From: Raphanus sativus
Lineage: Eukaryota; Streptophyta; Magnoliopsida; Brassicales; Brassicaceae
NCBI RefSeq assembly: GCF_000801105.2
Contig: NC_079515.1
Coordinates: 4,402,001 to 4,466,000 of the forward strand
Direction: 5' to 3'
Length of the DNA stretch: 64,000 bases
Below are positions 36,347-47,665 of this stretch, in pieces. Numbering within the stretch: the first letter of the stretch is position 1; every line of letters starts with the position of its first letter. Under the pieces are notes generated by a model, which did not search any database, had not been told where the DNA came from, and saw only the letters and a list, made by a program, of their open reading frames with translations. The translations under genes and the position numbers were made by a program.

Positions 36347-37552
36347 TACGGCATGTATTGTGGGTTTGACACCGTGTGACACATAAAAAGAGATGACACA
36401 TACTACTATTTGAGTTGTTTTTTGTTTTGTTTTGAACTTTTACTATTTGACTTGTTGCAAACATGACGAAAGACATATGACTCCCCATCCTCTTATTATT
36501 AAAAAGGAAGCAAAATATCAGAATAGCTTTAAAATGATACTTTAATTACATAAATGCCATAATGAATACGTGTCACACCGAAAAAGTTTTTCAGACCCGT
36601 TTTGAAAACATCCACTCCTGTCTAATCTAATTACAAATAAAACCACTGGACTAACTATAAACATATTATTTTCTAATATTTTTGTGAAGCTATACATAAC
36701 ATAATTATATATTAACTATAATGTGATGGCATTCATAGAATTACAAACTTTAATTTGCGAATCTCATTCAGGTGACATATACATGAGACTGGGGTAGTAT
36801 CTTTTTGTCTTATTCGTAATATAACCTGCAACATAAAAGTTCGAGTTATTTTCAAACACAAAACATTCCTTTACAACGCTATGAAGCAAAATAAAATTAA
36901 TCTACAATAACAAGAACAACACAGTTCAAGGATTTGCAAATAAATTAGTCATATGTAAAGTTCAGAAAAAATAAAATATTTTGTGCTTTGATAAGATATT
37001 TGGTCGTATGTTCATGTGACTTGCATTTATGTATGAAACCTTAAAATGGTAAATAGCATAAAATCAATGTTATATTCAAATATGAATATAAACCCTTGGA
37101 CATTTAATTTTTAATCAAGAAATTCATATACGACGATGGAGTAACATTATCTTTTTTTTTTGTTTGTGTTGATAAATTGATGCTACATAACATAGTAAAT
37201 AAAATAGATTTAGTTCATCTTTTTTGGTAACATTATTTTTCACAGTAACATACATGATAATACATTTTTGATAAATAGTAATCATATAAAGTTGAAATAT
37301 TTATTATATGTAAGCTCAAGAAATTCTGGGAAGATTTAGATGTAATATTACGTGACACCCTATTACGGGAAATTAGATTAATTATCGCTGAGAATGTACT
37401 TTGTGATTTTAAATTTATGACCTTAAATATTTTGTAGTCAATTAGATTAAGACAATTATGGAAAGGCAATCAATAGTCTCCTATTATTGTTTGAGTTGAT
37501 TTGCTTAATTAGCGATAGTCAACGTTCCGACTTGATTAAAATTAACGTTAAT
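36347..37552. other. Gene-free AT-rich stretch
   Basis: No coding region, RNA gene or clear repeat was recognised between the Harbinger element and the tandem duplication. Confidence 0.5.
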
Positions 37553-37706
37553 TATAATACTTTGAATCCAATTCTATAAATGGAATCATAGGTTTGCAAT
37601 TCGAATATTGTTAACAATCAGTCTTATATTAAGGTTCAAATAATTTCCAAGATCAAATCGGACGATTTAAAATTCTTCAATGTAATTTGCCAATTACTCA
37701 TTTTAT
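37553..37706 (+). repeat. Inverted repeat arm, left
   Basis: About 154 bp, near-identical to the reverse complement of 41125-41279. The two arms flank the first copy of the tandem duplication. Confidence 0.85.
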
Positions 37707-38095
37707 TCGTATATAACATTTATCAATTTATATTTATGACAGTTGACAATTGTATGTATTTAATATAAAAATGCTTTAATCAAAGTTTTTTTTATAAAAA
37801 ACTTTAGTCAAAATTGTTTTTTCACTGTTAGGAACTATATGCCTATTCTACGCAACCTATTACACATGTTTAAATTTTATAAATTTATGCAAAATATACA
37901 TCATAATTTCAAATCAACACTTTCATCTCACGTAAGGCATGGATCTCTATCTAGTGTTGTTGATAAGATAGGTTTGGCCAATGGCTTGCGATTAAAATAT
38001 TTTTGCTTTACCAAACAATTCTCCCAACATGTCACACTACCTTAATTAATTTAATTTGTTTGAAGCAATGTAATTTTTAGACTCCTCGAATATCT

Positions 38096-38337
38096 TGGTA
38101 TTCAGGTTGGATAAATCTGGCAAGAAATACATAAATCTGTTCATTTCGAAACTTTTGTTGGCAAAGCCTGCAGCTCAACAAAAGTGTCTCAAAGAAGACC
38201 ACTCTCAGTCAGCCCAGAACACAAGTGAAGAATTGGGCCTGAACACACTTAATCCATTGCGCAAATATCTTCAAGGGTCTGCATCAGCTCTGGCCGTGTC
38301 TAAAGGAAGTGTTGTAGTTAGAGTTATGGAATTATGA
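38096..38337 (+). pseudogene. Conserved open stretch of unknown family, copy 1
   Basis: After an acceptor-like TATTCAG an open frame of 76 aa runs from LDKSGKKYINLFISKLL to VVRVMEL and stop. The same frame is open in copy 2 (41661-41891) with about 12 replacements and no stop. I do not recognise the family and found no confident upstream exon. It lies about 540 bp upstream of the defensin-like exon 1. Confidence 0.4.
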
Positions 38338-38877
38338 CTAAAACAACGCATTTATCATGCTGGTCAATAACGAAACATGAAAATAAATATTTTAATCAAC
38401 AAATAATATTCAGAATTGTAATGGTCAAGGCATTTAAAACTTACTCATTCTGTTTTTAATAGATAACGTTCTGGAGATATTTTTTGCTTTAAATTACATG
38501 TAGTTTTCTAATTTTAGTGCAAAATTTATTGATTTTATGTTATGTGGTCTTCTATATTCTGCAATTTCTTTTCTATTGATTAAATTATGGTTAATTAGAT
38601 AGTTAGTCAATATGTTCACAGTTCTGAAACGTCAAATAAAATACTATCATCATTTATTAAAAACATACTGAATAAGTTTTAAATGCCTTTACGTTTAATT
38701 TGACGTCAAGTAAGAATACAGAGTATTAATACAAATAGCATTTATTAATACATATTTACTACCATGGTATTGTTTGACTCTGAGGTAGTATATAAGACAG
38801 ATTATTTGACGAAAGAAAAATAGATCATACATACGTACATCATAAGAAAGACTAAAAACTTATAAAACACTCTCATC

Positions 38878-38976
38878 ATGGCCAAGCAATTTGTTTCTTA
38901 TTTTGTGGTTCTGATGGTTCTCTTTTCAGATAATTTTTATTTGTTTATTATATAATCATCTGTATTCGGCGTCGAT
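38878..38976 (+). pseudogene. Defensin-like gene copy 1, exon 1 only
   Basis: The signal-peptide exon (38878-38929) is nearly identical to that of the copy at 42431, but the donor GT has become AT, and a deletion at about 38976 has removed the end of the intron, the whole second exon and its 3' flank. The gene is dead. Confidence 0.85.
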
Positions 38977-39029
38977 AAAAAAATCTTATGTGTGCGTGAC
39001 TATGCTCACTAGAATAGATCCACATATAA

Positions 39030-40220
39030 TCTATTACTAGATCTTGACCCGTGCGACCGCACGGGTATTAATTTTCAGTTTTAGTTTTTATTTATTTATA
39101 TTAAATAATATATTTATAATATTTGATTGTTTTATATTGACTAAGCTAGGAATAGGTATTTGGGTATCCACTCGAATCCGGTTAAAATTTATTCGGGTTT
39201 GATATTTTCGAGTTTAAAGATTTTATCTCTATTCCGGTATTTATAAACTTTGGTTCCTATTTGATTTAGATATTTGCCGGTTTGATAACCCGTTTAAATT
39301 ATTTTTAAATTTTCAAAATTTATATATCTTTAAATATCCTTAAGTCTAAAAAATATAACATGTAAATTTGAGTAATGTAAGGTAAAGTACCTAAATTAAA
39401 AATTAAAATAAATTTAACTTGAATATTTGGATGAAGAATAAATATATATATATATATATTTTTGGTGTTTTGATTATTGTTTATCTACTTTAGATGTTTA
39501 CTTTTGACTATTTTTTATATTTCAAATCAACTTAAAATAGCTTATATCTTGGATATTAACTCGAAAAATAGCTAACATATTGAAGTATATAAATATGATT
39601 TAAATATCCGAAATATTTCGTTCGGATAAGGTTTAATTATGGTTCTCTAGATACCAAAATGGTAAATCCGTTTGGATATTATCTAGTTTCGGTTTAAATT
39701 TGGTGATAATTTTTCGTTCAGATTTGTTCAATGAAGAATTGATATTATAATTTCGATGAATTGTTTGTCCAATAAAAATGTATTTTTTTGAATTTGATAT
39801 TGATTTAATTGAAAAGTTAATGAAGTGTATTTAATTCAAATTTAATTTTAGAAAACACATTAATGTAAGTGGAAAAGACAAAGCATTAAAATATGAAATA
39901 TTATTTAATTGTGTGTTTAATTCAAATTTAATTTTGGAAAACACATTAATTAAAGTGAAAAAGACAACATTAAAATAGAAAGTATTAGTTAATGTCAGTG
40001 GCATGGAAGTGTAAATAACACTGAAAACTAAGGGATATTTTATATGTGTACTTCTCTTTTAATAATATAGATATTAAAAGAGAAGTCATGACTTAATTCA
40101 CGTGTGATATTTAAAGTTGACCATCTCCAAAAAAACATTAATTAAAATATACCTATCAATTAAATTTACATTATATCTATGTAACTACTTTAATGATAAT
40201 ATCTTTTGATATCTTTTCAT

Positions 40221-40251
<31 letters not shown>

Positions 40252-41027
40252 TAAAAGAAATCTAACAAATTTGTTGAAAAAGATTTTAACAAGATCTCAA
40301 TGCTTAAAATTTGATGTAAAATTTTTCACCAATTTCGTAAATAATTCTAAAATATTCTTATACATTAATATATACTCATTTATCATTAATAAAACGAAAA
40401 TAATAATTCTATCACATTTTATTTATTTTATAATCATCATCTTACAGATTAAAATAATTATTATACTGATCACTGAATATGATAAAATTATATTAAATTT
40501 ATATATTAATATACTTTATTTTCATAAATATAAATACTTATGTTAAAATAATATAGTATTTAAGTAAAGCAGGTTTCACATACTAAATTATATAATACAT
40601 GTCTACAAATTAACATATCTTAAATTTACATATATAACAATATATTATCTAAAATGAATAAACATATAAATTGCTAAAAGGTAATACAAACTTTGAAGCG
40701 GATGTAAAAAATTAACACAAAATAAATACAAATAAATTTTTAATTTTTTTTCCATGTATGTTTTGAATCCTTTAATAATAAAATACAATATAATACGATA
40801 AATAGATAATAAATATGATAAATATATATAACGTTTGAAACAATTGATTAATTACGATTTACGATTTACGACATATAAAATATAAAATTATTGTATTTAA
40901 AATAATTATATAAATATTTAAATATATATATAACAACAATATATACCATTAATGATGTAAAACCAATATCTATAAATATATACAAATGAAAAGAAACATC
41001 TGTGCGGTTGTGCGGATCATAGTCTAG
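39030..41027 (+). mobile_element. Helitron C, copy 1 (old, non-autonomous; interrupted by Helitron A)
   Basis: It starts TCTATTA after host A and ends in a weak hairpin (ATCTGTGC...GTGCGGAT) and CTAG at 41024-41027 followed by T. Without the nested Helitron A it is about 963 bp and matches the copy at 42913-47219 (about 949 bp without its insert). Confidence 0.8.
39037..40071 (-). mobile_element. Helitron A (non-autonomous, minus orientation)
   Basis: Its 3' end is at 39037 (CTAG, preceded in the element by a 9-bp stem ACCCGTGCG/CGCACGGGT at 39047-39066). Its 5' end TC is the complement of 40070-40071, starting TCTATATTATTAAAAGAGAA. Insertion between A and T is confirmed by copy 2, where TCTATTA and TATTAAAA are directly joined (42913-42927). 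It contains part of a dispersed TTCGGGTTT-type repeat. No genes. Confidence 0.92.
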
Positions 41028-41124
41028 TTATTGTTAAAGCAAAGAAATAACATTGAGGCACTTTTGCTCAGGAAAGAGTATTCCGTCTTCTTGTTATATA
41101 GTATTACAAACATTACACCTCATT

Positions 41125-41279
41125 ATAAAATGAGTAATTGGCAAATTACATTGAAGAATTTTAAATCGTCTGATTTGGTTTTGGAAATTATTAAAACCTT
41201 AATATAAGACTGATTTTTAACAATATTCGAATTGCAAACCTATGATTCCATTTATAGAATTGGATTCAAAGTATTATAT
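41125..41279 (-). repeat. Inverted repeat arm, right
   Basis: Reverse complement of 37553-37706 with few mismatches. It sits exactly between the two tandem copies. Confidence 0.85.
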
Positions 41280-41660
41280 TTAACGCTAATAATTATGACA
41301 TTTGACAATTGTATGTATTTGATATAAAAATGCTTTAATCAAAGTTTTTTTATAAAAACTTTAGTCAAATGTTTTTTTCACTGATAGGAACTATATGCCA
41401 ATTCTACGCAACCTATTACACATGTTAAAATTTTATAAATTTATGCAAAATATACATCATAATTTCAAATCAACACTCTCACCTCACGCAAGGCGTGGAT
41501 CTCTATCTAGTGTTGTTGATAAGATAGGTTTGGCCAATGGCTTGCTATTAAAATATTTGCTTTACCAAACAATTCTCCCAACATGTCATACTACCTTAAT
41601 TAATTTAATTTGTTTGAAGCAATGTAATTTTTAGACTCCTCAAATATCGTAGTATTCAGG

Positions 41661-41891
41661 TTGGATAAATCTGCCAAGAAATACATAAATCTGTTCATTT
41701 CGAAACTTTTGTTGGCAAAACCTGCAGCTCAACAAGAGTGTTTCATAGAAGACCACTCTCAGTTAGCCCAGAACACGAGTGAAGAACTGGGCATGAACAC
41801 ACTTAACTCATTGCGCAAACATCTTCAAGGTTCTGCATCAGCTCTTGCCGTGTCTAAGAGAAGTGTTGTAATTAGAGTTATGAACTTATGA
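41661..41891 (+). pseudogene. Conserved open stretch of unknown family, copy 2
   Basis: Counterpart of 38096-38337: 76 aa, LDKSAKKYINLFISKLL to VIRVMNL. The frame is intact in both copies despite many replacements. Family not recognised. Confidence 0.4.
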
Positions 41892-42430
41892 CTAAAACAA
41901 CGCATTTATCATGATGGTCAATAACGAAACATGGAAATAAATATTTTAGTCAACAAATAATATTCAGAATTGTAATGGTCAAGGCATTTAAAATTTACTC
42001 ACTCTGTCTTTAATAGATAACGTTCTGGAGATACTTTTTTGCTTTAAAATACATGTAGTTTTCTAATTTTAGTGCAAAATTTATTGATTTTATGTTATGC
42101 AGTTTTTTATATTCCTCAATTAGTTTTTCTATTGATTAAATTATGGTTAATTAGATGGTTAATCAATATGTTCACAATTCTGAAACGTCAAATAAAATAC
42201 TATCATTTATTAAAAACACACTGAGTAAGTTTTAAATGCCTTGACGTTTTATTTGACATCAAGTAAGAATACAGAGTATTTATACAAATAGCATTTATTA
42301 ATACATATTTACTACCATGGTATTGTTTGCCTATGAGGTAGTATATAAACCAGATTATTTGACGGAAGAAAAACAGATCATACATACGTACATCATAAGA
42401 AAGACTAAAAACTTATAAAACACTCTCATC

Positions 42431-42766
42431 ATGGCCAAGCAATTTGTTTTTTATTTTATGGTTCTGATGGTTCTCTTTTCAGGTAATTTTCATTTGTTTA
42501 TTATATAATCATATGTATTCGGCGTCGATATAAAAGCAGTTGTATTTAAATTGTAAAAATTTCTTTACAATTTGGCTACAGTGTTACTGGTCGTTCCTAA
42601 AACTGAGGCTCAAAAGAGATGCGTAAAACAACTTATGCCAGGGACCCAATGTTTGTTAGCAAAGTGTAGGGAAGTGTGTTTAGGAACGTTAAAAGGATTC
42701 GGATCTTGCATTGAAAAGCCACCAGGCTCTGATAAATATACCTGTAATTGTGTTTACAATTGTTGA
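42431..42766 (+). CDS. Defensin-like (DEFL/LCR) secreted cysteine-rich peptide
   Basis: Two exons, 42431-42482 and 42582-42766, about 78 aa. Exon 1 and the first residues of exon 2 give a hydrophobic signal peptide (MAKQFVFYFMVLMVLFS, then VLLVVPKTEA). The mature part has eight cysteines in the low-molecular-weight cysteine-rich pattern (QKRC, QCLLAKC, EVC, GSC, YTCNCVYNC), which form disulfides in a small extracellular peptide. The intron after the signal-peptide region is typical of the family. Such peptides act in defence or pollen-pistil signalling; which applies here is unknown. TATATAA lies near 42341. A dead sister copy is at 38878. Confidence 0.85.
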
Positions 42767-42912
42767 GCACCATGATTTCTACAATGTAAACTATAATTTA
42801 AAATTTAATATACTTTCTTATAGATAGCCCCATCTATAATTTTATGTACAACTTAAATTATCTGTTAATTATGTGTGCGTGACAGTGCTCACTAGAAAAG
42901 ATCTACATATAA

Positions 42913-45900
42913 TCTATTATATTAAAAAAGAAGTCATGACTTATTTCATATCTATACTATTAAAACACAGGGGGCTTTTTTGAGACCACCTTGAAGTTTT
43001 GAAGTATTTACAACTTCATGCCATTGGTATATTTTTGGTCTATGTTTTTTTATTAAATGCTTTAATATTTTATAAGTAATGTCAACTTTTTTTTAGGAAC
43101 TCTCTGGTATATTTATTTCTATATTACGGTAATTTTAAATGATTTGAAAAGACCAGTAATATAGGAACTTCTCTAACTAGACGAGTTTATTTCTAAACTA
43201 CACGATTTTATTCCTAAGAATATATTGTCCACTTTAAATAAAAAATCGCGTATGAGTACTATAAATATGAACAAGCTATCGAGATCATAGCCACCACTCC
43301 GAGCAAAACAATTTATTTATTGAGCCATGTCTCATATTAAGCAAAGGAAATCTAGATATTTAGTCATGTCTTCTATTTTGATTTTCTGCAGGATATCAAA
43401 ATGCAGGTTCAATATGCAGGAAAGAAAAGAAGAATATATATGAAGTTCACAAAGACATATAGTAAGTACTGAGTCAAATTTAGTAGTGTTTGTTTAAAAA
43501 AATAAATTAACATGTTGGAGATCTAATTATACAGTTTTCGATTTTGTAGTGATCAATGCTAATATGTTGTCTTCGGGAGAAAAATTTGCTAAAATTCTCC
43601 ATCAGCATGGCAAGAGCCAAATGAGAGCATAGTAATATGTTCACTGACGTGAGCCATAATCGGAGCTTATAGGGTAAATTTATCCGTTCTAATTATTTAT
43701 ATATATATACAGACTATTGCTATCACTGCCATATTAAACCAAACCAACATTATTTTGAGTAGAACTGTTTGGTATGTACTTACCGAAGCTCATGTTGAAG
43801 GAAACTTCAATTAGAAGAAGAGTCATACAAACAGATTTAAGCATCCATATCAACTAAACAGGTAAATCTATTTTCTTTATATTTCAAAACTGATGTTGAT
43901 TAATTTGTTTTTGTCAGCTGATGAAATTTTCTTATTTTTCGGTTCATTCATATTAATACTTGCCAAGAGTGTTAGAGTTAGGTTCGTGAACCCTATTTTT
44001 CAATAAACTATTATTTTGAAACTCACGGATTTTTCTATAAGGCTAATCTTGATTTGTTATTATTTTAATAGAATTGTACTCAAGGAAAACCAGATGGCTA
44101 GCTCCGTAAAATCATTTACTTTCAACAAAAAAAAATATATACAAACAAATCTTACAACAGAAAATCTACGTCCCTAAATACAAGTCAATATTTACTAAGC
44201 ATATTCTCTTAACAATATTGCAACAGAAAACATTAATCACGCTAACCACCCGAAACTGTATTAACCAAATATTCCTCTTCCAAAAAAACATTTTATCTAA
44301 GCATTTTGAAGTTTCTTTGGTTTAGTTACAGCAATACCATTATTTTTTAATGTGAAATAAAACTAAATGAAATATTTATCATATACCAAATCGTGTAATT
44401 TTATTTACCTTATGCACACACTGACACACACATATACACTGCATTACCGTTTAGCTTTAGTTTATTAATTTTCTATTATTTTGATTTAAATAAACTATCT
44501 TTGACAAACCATTATCAATTGGTTTTGTTGTGATTCTTATCACACTGTTTCATATCTTATTTTAAACAATATACGACTGCAAATCTATATAATATAACCT
44601 TGAAAAGTCATTATATCACCTTTATTTGTTGTGATTATTAAAAAAACAGTTTCATCTATACTAAAACAAATGAATGTAACTATATATGATTTAAGTTTCA
44701 TATTATCAATATATACCATCATAGGCTTTGACTTTACTATTAGTTAATCAAAGACAGTCGAACTATAATTCATGTAAATAGAATTAAATATTTTTATACT
44801 ATTTTTTTGTACTTCAGTATTATCAAAATTTATAAATATTTTCATACATAAAAGATCTAAACCAACAAACAAGAAAATTTTAAAACTTTTAATTTAGACA
44901 TATTCATTTAGTTGAAAAATAAATGTAAGCAAATTCAGATTTTGAATTTTTTTTAAATATTGAAAATGACAAGACTTTGTGTCAAAATTTAACATTTCTT
45001 TTACATTTTGAAATAAATGTGATCAAATATAATAGTTTGAATATAATTTGGATAAAATTTAAATTTAGATCTTCAATATTTAAAACTCGAATATTATTTT
45101 AACAAAGACTATGAAAAATTAAGAAATATATAACAACTTTAAAAATACCCTCTAAATTATCACTATTTACTAAATATTTGTTCTATATAAAATATATTTC
45201 ACATAGTGACATATTGATGGTATTGATCTATATATTCTCAATGAAATTTAATTGTAAATCAAAGTTATAAACATCAAAACATTTAAAATATTTATAATTA
45301 CTTATTGGATATTTGCAATAGTTTTAATACGATAGCAAACTTATAATTTTTACTTATAAAATTTATCATTAAATATAAGCTTAGTGCACTTATTTATATA
45401 AAAACAAGATAGAATATACAATTAGATCTAGGCCTCAGCATATATATTGAGAACCGAAAACCAAACTTAAACTGAACAAAAAAAACAAAAAAAAAACGAA
45501 AAATGAATAAATATTTACAAATATCTGAACGATTCTTAAATCCATTAAATTTTGAAAACCAAAACCAAACCGAGTATTGAATGGATAATTCAAATATCCA
45601 AAACACAGTTTATATACCTAAAAATCAATAATATATAGTTTTAAAATTATCAAATATTCTAAAATAATACTTAAAATAGAATTAGCTAAAAATCCGGATT
45701 ACCTACTTATCATAATTTCTTGAATATTTTCTTATCTGAAATATTTGAATCTATCAGAGTTATCTGTGTCCAAAAAATCCAAAATGTGAATTTTATTTGA
45801 ATTATTCCAAAATATCTGAAAGAGAATAACCTAACCAAAAATAAATTGAACTTGAAATTTTCCGGGTTCTTAACACTGTTATTCGAACCAAACCGAAAAT

Positions 45901-47219
45901 CAAAATAACCAAACTGAAATCCAATTCAAATTCATAAATAATCGAACGGTACTTATATCGTTTGAATCGAGAAATAGAAAACTGGAACCAAACCAATAAA
46001 AAAAGAAACAAACTGGAACTGAACCAAAAAACGAACGTCTATACCTAATTATACTAATGAATAAACAGACGGTTAATAAATTTGTCACAGAAAAAAAAAT
46101 ATCGCGTTTTCAAAGCGCAAATCAAAATCTAGACAAACAGACGGGTTAATATATATATATATATATGTTGGACCAAACCAAATTTATTAACAACAATCGA
46201 TCTCAACCCGGATACTCATGCCTAAACACACTTATGAAAAATCAAAAAACAACATAAATTTAAAACAAAACGATTGTCCCGCCCTCTAAAGGGCGGGTCA
46301 AAATCTAGTGTTATATTTAAAGTTGACCATCTCCTAAAAAATCATTAATTAAAATATACATATTATTTAAATTTACATTATATCTATGTAACAACTTTAT
46401 CATAATATCTTTTGATATTTTTTCATTTTAGATGTATATATACTAAAAGAAATCTAACAAATTTGTTGGAAAAGATTTTAACAAGATCTCAAGGCTTAAA
46501 ATTTGATGTAAAATGTTTCACCAATTTCGTAAATAATTCTAAAATATTCTTATACATTAATATATACTCATTTATCATTAAAAACGAAAATAATAATTCT
46601 ATCACATTTTATTTATTTTATAATCATAGTCTTTCAGATTAAAATAATTATCATACTGACAACTGAATATGATAAAATTATATTAAATTTATATGTTAAT
46701 ATATTTTATTTTCATAAATATAAATACTTATGTTAAAATAATATAGTGTGTGAGTAAAATGGGTTTCACATACTAAATTATATAATACATGTCTACAAAT
46801 TACATATCTTAAATTTACATATATAACAATATATTATCTAAAATGAATAAACATAAAATTTCTAAAAGGTAATACAAACTTTGAAGCGGATGTAAGAATT
46901 TAACACAAAATAAATACAAATAAATTTTTTAATATTTTTCCATGTATGTTTTGAATCCTTTAATAATAAATACAATATATTACGATAAATATATAATAAA
47001 TATGATAAATATATATAACGCTTGAAACAATTGATTAATTACGATTTACGACATATAAAATATAAAATTATTGTATTTAAAATAATTATATAAACATTTA
47101 AATATATATATATATATATATATAACATCAACATATACCATTAATGATGTACAACAAATATCTATAAATATATACAAATGAAAGAAAATATATGCGCTGT
47201 TGTACAGATCATAGTCTAG
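42913..47219 (+). mobile_element. Helitron C, copy 2 (interrupted by Helitron B)
   Basis: Starts TCTATTATATTAAAA after host A and ends CTAG at 47216-47219 before T. Its sequence after the insert (46309 on) matches copy 1 from 40100 on. Confidence 0.8.
42951..46308 (+). mobile_element. Helitron B (non-autonomous, 3358 bp)
   Basis: 5' end TCTATACTATTAAAACACAG after host A. 3' hairpin CCCGCCC-TCTAAA-GGGCGGG at 46278-46297 and CTAG at 46305-46308, followed by T. The duplicated copy 1 shows the unfilled site near 40103. The last 110 bp or so match the end of the RepHel-bearing Helitron at 24277, so B is probably mobilised by that family. The interior (43380-43660) has exon-like stretches with CAG acceptors that I could not assign, and AT-rich sequence, including a diverged dispersed repeat at 45430-46045. 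Confidence 0.92.
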
Positions 47220-47328
47220 TTATTAGTTATTGTTAAAGCAAAAAAAAATAACAATGAGACACTTTTGCTAAGGAAAGAGTATTCTGTCTTCTTGTTATAT
47301 AGTATTACATACATTACACCTCATTATA

Positions 47329-47665
47329 TTCTTTTGGTTACTATATATATATATATATAGTATACACAATTATTCAAATCCGAATTTTGCATTTAAAAAC
47401 AGAAACAAATCGTTGAAAACTAAAAATATATGGATGGATACTGTATTTGGCTTTTCATATATATGCAGAAGAAATCTATCCACGGATTCGCGTGGTAAAC
47501 ACGTGGGACGTTTAGGGATGCCACGACATAGGGGAGGAAGTTTTGGCGGGACGTATAAGAACGGCGGCGAGAGGAGTTCGTTACGTCTTCCTTCCATATT
47601 ATCGGAGAGCAATATCGAGAAGAAGAAGCTCTCCAAAAAAAAAAGAAAAAAAAACTAGCTAGGCG
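47329..47665. other. Promoter and leader of the amino-acid transporter gene
   Basis: TA-rich sequence (47342-47360), then GC-richer sequence up to the ATG at 47666. Overlapping open frames on both strands here look accidental. Confidence 0.5.

Larger units (their letters stand above)
37736..41125 (+). repeat. Tandem duplication, copy 1
   Basis: It aligns with 41294-47328 over its whole length: a conserved open frame, a defensin-like gene, and an old Helitron. Differences are a deletion of the defensin-like exon 2 in this copy, Helitron A (39037-40071) here, and Helitron B in the other copy. Confidence 0.9.
41294..47328 (+). repeat. Tandem duplication, copy 2
   Basis: Homologous to 37736-41125. 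It is longer because it holds Helitron B (3358 bp) and retains the defensin-like second exon. Confidence 0.9.

Noticed and set aside
37839..38045. 68-aa open frame (and its copy at 41395)
   Set aside because: The frames differ at their ends between the copies and show no domain; only the following stretch stays open to the same stop.
43380..43660. Captured gene in Helitron B
   Set aside because: Exon-like stretches with CAG acceptors exist but no protein family could be recognised.
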